Source of the DNA: Candidatus Latescibacterota bacterium
GTDB taxonomy: Bacteria; Krumholzibacteriota; Krumholzibacteriia; Krumholzibacteriales; WJIX01
Assembly (NCBI GenBank): GCA_030643145.1
Contig: DAOWMJ010000106.1
Location: forward strand, 1 to 6,703
DNA length: 6,703 bases
Direction of reading: 5' to 3'
Part shown: one piece after another, positions 1 to 4,667 of the stretch
How positions within the stretch are numbered: the stretch's first letter is position 1
How the letters are laid out: each line of letters begins with the position of its first letter
Made by a program: the position numbers and the translations under genes
Notes under the pieces: model-generated
The model's input: only the letters and a program-made list of their open reading frames with translations
What the model was told of the DNA's origin: nothing
The model's database searches: none

Positions 1-91
1 CGGATGTTACTGAGTAGAAATCACAATATGGACATTTTGTCTTGCAGAATGGGACGTGGAGATAGAGTCCTGCTGATAATTCAGTCTTCAT
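1..91 (-). CDS. hemW: HemW-type radical SAM heme chaperone, N-terminal 30 codons (3' end beyond window)
   Basis: Reading down from an ATG at 91..89, the frame stays open to the window edge and gives 30 residues, including LYLHVPFCKTKCPYCDFYS. This is the start of the radical SAM domain, with the iron-sulfur motif CxxxCxxC at C16, C20 and C23. The next residues are D-F. True coproporphyrinogen dehydrogenase (HemN) has a fourth Cys there (CxxxCxxCxC), so HemW is the better call. HemW is known as a heme-binding protein that delivers heme to membrane cytochromes, and it is often misannotated as coproporphyrinogen III oxidase. The ATG lies inside the end of lepA, and the frames overlap by 11 bases, which suggests translational coupling. 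A weak GAAG sits 4 bases before the ATG. The lepA–hemW order is known from Bacillus and others. Only the first few percent of the protein is present, so nothing can be said about the catalytic or heme-binding regions. Confidence 0.9.
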   Translation of the reverse strand, partial: MKTELSAGLYLHVPFCKTKCPYCDFYSVTS

Positions 92-1877
92 TTGTCTTCA
101 GCACGGATACAAAGGCGCTTTGAGGAATCATAACCTTGCCGATCCTTTTCATTCTTTTCTTCCCCTCGGCCTGCTTGCTAAGAAGTTTTCTCTTTCTTGA
201 AATGTCTCCGCCGTAACACTTGGCGGTTACATCCTTCCTTAACGCCGAAACTGTTGAGCGTGAAATGACCTGTCCGCCGATAGCTCCCTGAATGGCAATC
301 TTGAACATATGCCGGGGTATCTCTTCTTTTAAACTATTACATATCTGAACGGCTCTCATCCGGGCCCTTTCCCTGTGAACAACTATTGATAACGCGTCAA
401 CCCTTTCTCCATTGACCAGAAAGTCAACCTTAACCAAATCTTCCTTCCTGTATTCAAGAAAATCGTAATCAAATGTTCCGTAGCCCCGCGTGATACTCTT
501 CAGCTTATCATAGAAATCATAGATAATCTCCGCCAGGGGCATATTGATGGTAATTTCCATCCTGCCTGTAACAGGATAACTAATCTGAGGGGTTTCCCCC
601 CTTCTATCAAGACAGAGCCTCATAACAACTCCCATATACTCATCCGGGAGTAAGAGAGTAACTTTAACAATCGGCTCGAGAGATTCAACAATCACAGACG
701 GATCAGGATAATACTGCGGGTTTTCAACAGTTACAGTTTCACCGGAGCCAAGCACAAATTTGTATCGCACACTCGGCGCTGTCATAATCACCGGAAGATT
801 AAATTCACGATCGAGTCTCTCCTGAAATATTTCAAGATGAAGAAGCCCGAGAAATCCGCAACGGAATCCCTGCCCTAACGCGGCGGATGAATCTTTTTGA
901 TAAACAAGCGCGGCATCATTCAGCTTATATTTTTCGATAGCCTCGGTGAGCGCCCCGACATCACTTCTTTCCACGGGATAGATAGAAGAAAACACCATAG
1001 GCTTAACCTCTTTAAACCCGGGGAGGAGCTCGGAGGAAAGATCCGATGCTAATACTATTGTATCTCCGATCCTGGTATCGCTGACCGTTTTTACACCGGC
1101 GATTATATATCCCACTTCTCCGGCGCTCAGTTTGCCGCGTTTTTCCCTTTCCAGACGGAAGACTCCCACTTCTTCAACGGTATGCACAGAATCAAAAGAA
1201 ACAAGCTTGATCTCATCACCGGCCTTTACAGTTCCATCGAAAATACGGCAGCTGATAATCGCACCCCTGAATGAATCATACTGAGCGTCAAATATCAAAG
1301 CCTTAAGGGACTTGCCGGCATCGCCCCGATGAGAGGGAATTCTTTTCACAATGGCTTCCAGAATCTCCTCTACCCCGGTTCCTTCTTTCGCTGAACACAG
1401 GACCGCCTCGCTGGAATCGAGACCAAGTTCAACTTCAATTTCTTCACGGGTACGCTCAATATCCGCAGCCCCGAGATCTATTTTGTTAATTACAGGAATA
1501 ATCGCGAGATCATGCTCCAGCGCGGCGTAAAGATTCGCCATTGTTTGCGCCTCTACACCCTGAGTCGCATCAACAAGAAGGAGCACTCCTTCACACGCCG
1601 CCAGGGCGCGGGAAACCTCATAGGAAAAGTCCACATGTCCGGGGGTATCAATAATATTGAGAATATAATCACCGCCATCCCTGCTTTTAAAGGGAAGACA
1701 AACTGTCTGACTCTTGATTGTAATGCCTCTTTCACGCTCAAGGTCCATACTATCCAGTATCTGATCCTGAAATTTACGGTCAGAAACCAATCCGGCGCGT
1801 TGAATCAAACGGTCAGCCAGGGTTGACTTACCGTGATCAATATGGGCGACTATACTGAAATTACGAATACCTTTCAT
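81..1877 (-). CDS. lepA: Elongation factor 4 (LepA), ribosomal back-translocase GTPase
   Basis: LepA is a translational GTPase that binds stalled or mis-translocated ribosomes and is also linked to ribosome assembly. Counting from the ATG at 1877, the 598-residue product shows the full G domain: AHIDHGKST (residues 11-19), RERGITI in switch I, DTPGHVDF (77-84, catalytic His81), NKID (131-134) and SAKEG (162-166). The LepA-specific C-terminal domain is intact, with CYGGDISRKRKLL, EGKKRMK and IPQSAF near the end. The length matches the usual 600 or so. A TTG at 1889 would add four residues, but the GAGAAGG at 1891-1897 then sits only one base from it. From the ATG the same site is 13 bases away, which is long but more plausible, and the ATG reproduces usual family numbering. 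A sigma-70-like promoter lies just upstream. hemW follows with an 11-base overlap. Confidence 0.98.
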   Translation of the reverse strand: MKGIRNFSIVAHIDHGKSTLADRLIQRAGLVSDRKFQDQILDSMDLERERGITIKSQTVCLPFKSRDGGDYILNIIDTPGHVDFSYEVSRALAACEGVLLLVDATQGVEAQTMANLYAALEHDLAIIPVINKIDLGAADIERTREEIEVELGLDSSEAVLCSAKEGTGVEEILEAIVKRIPSHRGDAGKSLKALIFDAQYDSFRGAIISCRIFDGTVKAGDEIKLVSFDSVHTVEEVGVFRLEREKRGKLSAGEVGYIIAGVKTVSDTRIGDTIVLASDLSSELLPGFKEVKPMVFSSIYPVERSDVGALTEAIEKYKLNDAALVYQKDSSAALGQGFRCGFLGLLHLEIFQERLDREFNLPVIMTAPSVRYKFVLGSGETVTVENPQYYPDPSVIVESLEPIVKVTLLLPDEYMGVVMRLCLDRRGETPQISYPVTGRMEITINMPLAEIIYDFYDKLKSITRGYGTFDYDFLEYRKEDLVKVDFLVNGERVDALSIVVHRERARMRAVQICNSLKEEIPRHMFKIAIQGAIGGQVISRSTVSALRKDVTAKCYGGDISRKRKLLSKQAEGKKRMKRIGKVMIPQSAFVSVLKTNED

Positions 1878-1911
1878 AATTACTGTCAATCCTTCTCACA
1901 AAACAAATTTT

Positions 1912-1939
1912 CTTATATTGCAATTTATGCATTAGTCAA
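1912..1939 (-). promoter_or_regulatory. Sigma-70-type promoter for lepA–hemW
   Basis: Read on the minus strand, TTGACT (1939-1934) is followed after 16 bases by TATAAG (1917-1912). Each box matches the consensus at five of six positions. Transcription would start near 1905, leaving a leader of about 28 bases before the lepA ATG with the GAGAAGG ribosome site in it. Position, spacing and strand all fit lepA. No operator-like palindrome overlaps the boxes. Confidence 0.7.
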
Positions 1940-2121
1940 AGCCGTGTAAAGCTTTTGCTCGCATTAAAAGTGCAAAAAGAAACAATCCCGCGCGCAAACC
2001 ATATCCGAATCCTTATTCTATCTCCGGCAAAAAACAGAATCAAACAACAGCTTGTACGAATAAGCATTATCATAAACCGGAAAATCATTTATCTCAACAA
2101 AAAGAAAAACGGACGCGGATT

Positions 2122-2180
2122 TTCTCCTTGTATTTACAGCCGACATTCTGAGAGAATCATTTCAGAACGCGTAAGGAGAA
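2122..2180 (+). promoter_or_regulatory. Leader able to pair with the Shine-Dalgarno of the aminotransferase gene
   Basis: The ribosome site AAGGAGAA (2173-2180, with AAGGAG 8 bases before the ATG) is perfectly complementary to TTCTCCTT at 2122-2129. Two G·U pairs (2130/2172 and 2131/2171) can extend the helix. Inside this outer stem a second hairpin is possible: TTCTGA (2146-2151) with TCAGAA (2162-2167) and a 10-base loop. The nested structure would hide the ribosome site in the RNA. This could be simple translational damping, a thermosensor or a ligand- or protein-controlled switch; the sequence does not say which, and it matches no riboswitch class I recognise. Whether the leader is transcribed is unproven, since no convincing plus-strand promoter is visible between 1940 and 2121. 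Confidence 0.4.
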
Positions 2181-2186
2181 CTCGAT

Positions 2187-3332
2187 ATGTCTGAAGAAAA
2201 TAGAACTATCGCCTGGAACAGTTACCGCGACGAGTTCCCTGTAACAAAAGAATATATCTATTTTAACAACGCGGCGGTAAGTCCTCTTTCAACAAGGGTC
2301 AGGGAGAAAGTCGATTTTGTTCTCGACCAACATCTAAAAGAGGGCATTCTGTGCATGGATAGGTTATTCGCGCAGATCGCCGTCATAAGAAGCTCCGCCG
2401 CCGAACTTATCGGCGCCTCAGCCGAAGAGATCGCGTTTATCAAAAATACAACTCAGGGCATATTACTTGCCGCGGGAAGCATTAAATGGGAAAAGGGGGA
2501 TAATATTGTTATGCCGTCTATTGAATTTCCGGCTAATGTCTATCCCTGGATCGCCCTGAAAGAAAAGGGCGTTGAGACAAGAATGGTTACCCCACGGGAG
2601 AAAAGGGTTACCGCGGAGATGCTGATAGAGCGCTGCGATGAAAGAACACGCTTCGTAACGGTCAGTTTCGTGCAGTTTTCAAACGGCTACAGAATAGATC
2701 TTGAAAAACTTGGCGGTTTCTGCCGTGAAAAGAATATTTTTCTGCATGTTGACGCCATTCAGGGACTCGGGGCGTTGCAATGTGATGTTAAGAAATTAAA
2801 AGTAGATTTTCTCTCGGCGGGAGGACACAAATGGCTTCTCGCGATGGCGGGTACAGGGATCTTTTATTGCAGACGGGAACTCTGTAATAAATTGGAAGTT
2901 CCGAATCCCGGATGGACCAATGTAGTAAATCACACTGATTTTCTTGACTATAATCTTCAGTTTCGAAGTGATGCCGCGAGGTTTGAGGAAGGTTCACTGA
3001 ACATCGCCGGAATATTCGCCCTCGGGGCTTCCCTTGCCAGGTTTCTTGAAATAGGCCTTCAGAATGTCCAGGATCGTATACTCTTTCTTACCGGCAAACT
3101 AGCCAATGGGCTGCAGGAGAGAGGATATACGATTGCGAGTCCCCTTCAGGAAGCGGAGCGTTCAGGTATTATCTGTTTTACTCATTCCGAAAAAAGTTCT
3201 GAAGAAATATGCGCCGGGCTTTCCGCCAACAAAGCCGTTGTCGGCTTGCGCGAGGGAGCCATCAGGGCAAGCCTCCATTTTTATAATAATATTAGTGACA
3301 TAGATAAATTTTTTGCTATACTGGATGGTTAG
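2187..3332 (+). CDS. Class V PLP-dependent aminotransferase (cysteine desulfurase / isopenicillin N epimerase-like fold), exact substrate unknown
   Basis: The 381-residue product is a complete fold-type I PLP enzyme of aminotransferase class V. Visible motifs are YFNNAAVSPLS near the N-terminus, NTTQGI (87-92, phosphate contact), HVDAIQ (187-192, Asp189 for the pyridine nitrogen), GGHKW with the Schiff-base lysine at K215, and AIRASLHFYNN with R360 for the substrate carboxylate. In SufS-type cysteine desulfurases the loop before that arginine carries the catalytic Cys (…GHHC…). Here the stretch reads VVGLREGAIRAS, with the loop shortened and no Cys. The nearest, C342, is well outside it. A canonical desulfurase is therefore unlikely; an aminotransferase, epimerase, lyase or kynureninase-like reaction is possible. 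The protein has no signal peptide and should be cytoplasmic. The start is firm: AAGGAG lies 8 bases upstream. The gene is divergent from lepA and followed by the LiaF-like pair after 169 bases with no clear terminator. Confidence 0.93.
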   Translation: MSEENRTIAWNSYRDEFPVTKEYIYFNNAAVSPLSTRVREKVDFVLDQHLKEGILCMDRLFAQIAVIRSSAAELIGASAEEIAFIKNTTQGILLAAGSIKWEKGDNIVMPSIEFPANVYPWIALKEKGVETRMVTPREKRVTAEMLIERCDERTRFVTVSFVQFSNGYRIDLEKLGGFCREKNIFLHVDAIQGLGALQCDVKKLKVDFLSAGGHKWLLAMAGTGIFYCRRELCNKLEVPNPGWTNVVNHTDFLDYNLQFRSDAARFEEGSLNIAGIFALGASLARFLEIGLQNVQDRILFLTGKLANGLQERGYTIASPLQEAERSGIICFTHSEKSSEEICAGLSANKAVVGLREGAIRASLHFYNNISDIDKFFAILDG

Positions 3333-3441
3333 TGAGGGAAACATTATAGAATACTTTTCGTAATAGCTGTAAATGGAGCAATAATATTTCGTAGTACGCG
3401 CGCATGGCGATTGGAACAAACAACATTTCTTCGACGGGCAA

Positions 3442-3468
3442 TTGTCATTGATAAGGCTGTTTCATAAT
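3442..3468 (+). promoter_or_regulatory. Candidate promoter for the LiaF-like gene pair
   Basis: TTGTCA (3442-3447, five of six to the -35 consensus) is followed after 15 bases by CATAAT (3463-3468, five of six). The offset TAATAA gives a 17-base spacer but a poorer -10 match. The GGAGG ribosome site begins 21 bases after the -10, so a short leader is possible. The 15-base spacing is suboptimal and the site is A/T-rich, so chance is a real alternative. The genes may instead be read from the aminotransferase promoter. Confidence 0.35.
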
Positions 3469-3501
3469 AAACCCGCTCACGGGCGGAATGGAGGTTTTAA
3501 G

Positions 3502-3996
3502 ATGGACGATAGAAGACATTCCTCGGTAGTACCGGGGCTTGTGCTGATCACTCTCGGAATAGTCTTTTTTCTTAACAACTTCGGAATAATTGATTTTAAC
3601 TGGGAATCCTTCTGGGCCTACATAATACTCGCGATCGGTGTAATCTTTTGGGTAGGGTTTCTCGTCGACAGGAAAAAAGACGGGTTTGTTATACCCGGTA
3701 CAATCCTGGTCATAATAGGACTGATCTTTATTTACTGCTCGAAATTCGGGTGGGAGGCTATGGATCATCTTTGGCCATTCTTTATTCTGGCCCCGGCAAT
3801 AGGCCTATACGCCATGTACATTCTCAGCAAACGTGACCGCGGATTACTCATTCCCGCGGGGATATTAACAGCCATAGGACTCGTTTTCCTACTTCAAAGC
3901 TACCAATGGATCAAGTTCATCTGGCCTGCCGTGGTGATACTGATAGGAGTATTCCTTCTTATGAAGAAGGGGAATAACAAAAATTTAAACGAATAA
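3502..3996 (+). CDS. Six-helix membrane protein of three tandem LiaI/LiaF-type modules (DUF5668-like)
   Basis: The 164-residue product is almost entirely membrane: about six hydrophobic segments near residues 9-28, 36-55, 62-79, 90-108, 115-131 and 138-154. Charged turns such as DRKKDG and SKRDRG lie between them, and the tail KKGNNKNLNE is hydrophilic. It is built from three repeats of about 54 residues, each with a P-G or P-A followed by a glycine-containing helix and then a W-centred helix. Compare VVPGLVLITLGIVFFLNN, VIPGTILVIIGLIFIYCS and LIPAGILTAIGLVFLLQS. The module resembles the N-terminal membrane region of LiaF-like envelope-stress proteins. The ATG at 3502 was chosen because GGAGG (3490-3494) lies 7 bases before it. 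An upstream in-frame TTG at 3442 lacks a ribosome site and would add a non-hydrophobic stretch. It is followed by a related gene 48 bases on, probably in one operon. The molecular role is unknown, and no catalytic residues are apparent. Confidence 0.88.
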   Translation: MDDRRHSSVVPGLVLITLGIVFFLNNFGIIDFNWESFWAYIILAIGVIFWVGFLVDRKKDGFVIPGTILVIIGLIFIYCSKFGWEAMDHLWPFFILAPAIGLYAMYILSKRDRGLLIPAGILTAIGLVFLLQSYQWIKFIWPAVVILIGVFLLMKKGNNKNLNE

Positions 3997-4044
3997 AACC
4001 GCTTTCTCTAAAAGGGCATTTTACCTGAATAAAGGTGGAAAGTT

Positions 4045-4632
4045 ATGGAAATTACTTCAAAGCAGTCCAAAGCGGGGATTATCCTGATAATAATCGGAAT
4101 CCTCTTCCTGCTGGACAACTTCGGAATCGCGAATATCGGAGAAAATATATGGAATCTCTGGCCGTTGCTCCTTATATGGTGGGGATTTACAAAATTAAGA
4201 AACAGGGGAAAAAGAACCGAAGAGGATACAAACTTCCAGCTCTTCAGTAATACCGTTATTTCATCCTCCTCTCCATACATCAGGCAGTCAAGCGCTTTCG
4301 GAGACATCAGAATCAAAGTCGAGAATAGTGATTTCGCCGGGGGAAACACAAGCAGCATCTTTGGGAAAATATCGATAGACCTGCGTGATATATCCGAAAT
4401 CACCGGTTACGGCCAGCTTGATATTCATTCAGTTTTCGGCGATATCGTAATTCGTCTGCCGGAAGATCTGCAATATCAGCTTAAGGGTAATACTATTTTC
4501 GGGTCCCTTTACATACCCGGCGGTGAAAAACTAAAAAAAGTTGAATATCAATCTCCTAACAGTGAAAAGATCGGGAAAAAACTCGTAATAAGAATATCGC
4601 AAATTTTCGGCGATATTGAATTGATTAACTGA
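4045..4632 (+). CDS. LiaF-like envelope protein: membrane hairpin plus C-terminal FG-repeat beta domain
   Basis: The 195-residue product has two membrane helices (about 11-28 and 36-48), KAGIILIIIGILFLLDNFGI and then a W-rich LWPLLLIWWGF. A basic stretch LRNRGKR follows, then a soluble C-terminal domain. This domain repeats a short beta motif five times: AFGDIRI (F85), IFGKISI (F106), VFGDIVI (F131), IFGSLYI (F152) and IFGDIEL (F188), which suggests a stacked beta or beta-helix-like fold. This layout matches LiaF/YvqF-type proteins (N-terminal membrane region, C-terminal 'cell wall-active antibiotics response' domain). In Firmicutes these proteins inhibit the LiaS/VraS sensor kinase. No kinase or regulator gene is visible here, so that role is not established. 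The ribosome site AGGTGG (4033-4038) lies 6 bases before the ATG. The gene ends 28 bases from the convergent peptidase gene. Confidence 0.88.
   Translation: MEITSKQSKAGIILIIIGILFLLDNFGIANIGENIWNLWPLLLIWWGFTKLRNRGKRTEEDTNFQLFSNTVISSSSPYIRQSSAFGDIRIKVENSDFAGGNTSSIFGKISIDLRDISEITGYGQLDIHSVFGDIVIRLPEDLQYQLKGNTIFGSLYIPGGEKLKKVEYQSPNSEKIGKKLVIRISQIFGDIELIN
4593..4617 (-). terminator. Inverted repeat at the end of the LiaF-like gene; possible terminator for the peptidase gene
   Basis: AATATCGC (4593-4600) and GCGATATT (4610-4617) form a perfect 8-base-pair stem with a 9-base loop. On the minus strand the stem is followed by CTTATT, only mildly T-rich, and it lies about 45 bases past the peptidase stop. 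It sits within coding sequence for the last FG repeat, so it may simply reflect the repeated codons. Confidence 0.25.
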
Positions 4633-4633
4633 C

Positions 4634-4667
4634 CCGATCGGTGAGGCTCGGAGGCGGTTTTTATTTT
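4634..4667 (+). terminator. Weak candidate terminator after the LiaF-like pair
   Basis: Just after the LiaF-like stop, CCGA (4634-4637) can pair with TCGG (4648-4651). GGCGG and a T-rich run (4658-4667, TTTTTATTTT) come a few bases later. The T-run and the position between convergent genes favour termination, but the stem is only four to five pairs and is separated from the T-run by six bases. It overlaps the 3' end of the peptidase gene. Confidence 0.25.

Noticed and set aside
1887..1889. TTG at 1889 as lepA start
   Set aside because: It is one base from the GAGAAGG ribosome site, too close. The ATG at 1877 restores the usual LepA numbering of the catalytic histidine (81).
1954..1982. TTTTGC/GCAAAA inverted repeat in the divergent intergenic region
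   Set aside because: Only six A/T-rich pairs with a 13-base loop, no T-run on either strand and no fit to a known operator; expected by chance in this A-rich stretch.
1955..2194. Open frame of 79 codons upstream of the aminotransferase, from a TTG
   Set aside because: No ribosome site, lysine/isoleucine/arginine-rich composition with no domain, and it runs through the ribosome site and start of the next gene. The region from about 1940 to 2121 shows nothing else I can support, including no convincing plus-strand promoter.
3162..3419. Minus-strand open frame of 85 codons over the end of the aminotransferase
   Set aside because: It is a shadow of the well-supported plus-strand gene, with no ribosome site or recognisable motif. 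The same applies to the other antisense frames over lepA, the LiaF-like genes and the peptidase.
3333..3441. Terminator or small gene between the aminotransferase and the membrane pair
   Set aside because: Only 4-base inverted repeats without a T-run are visible, and the one ATG frame (from 3403) codes for 15 residues with no ribosome site.
3442..3501. TTG at 3442 as start of the three-module membrane protein
   Set aside because: It lacks a Shine-Dalgarno and adds 20 polar residues, whereas the ATG at 3502 has GGAGG at 7 bases. The TTG is also part of a possible -35 box.
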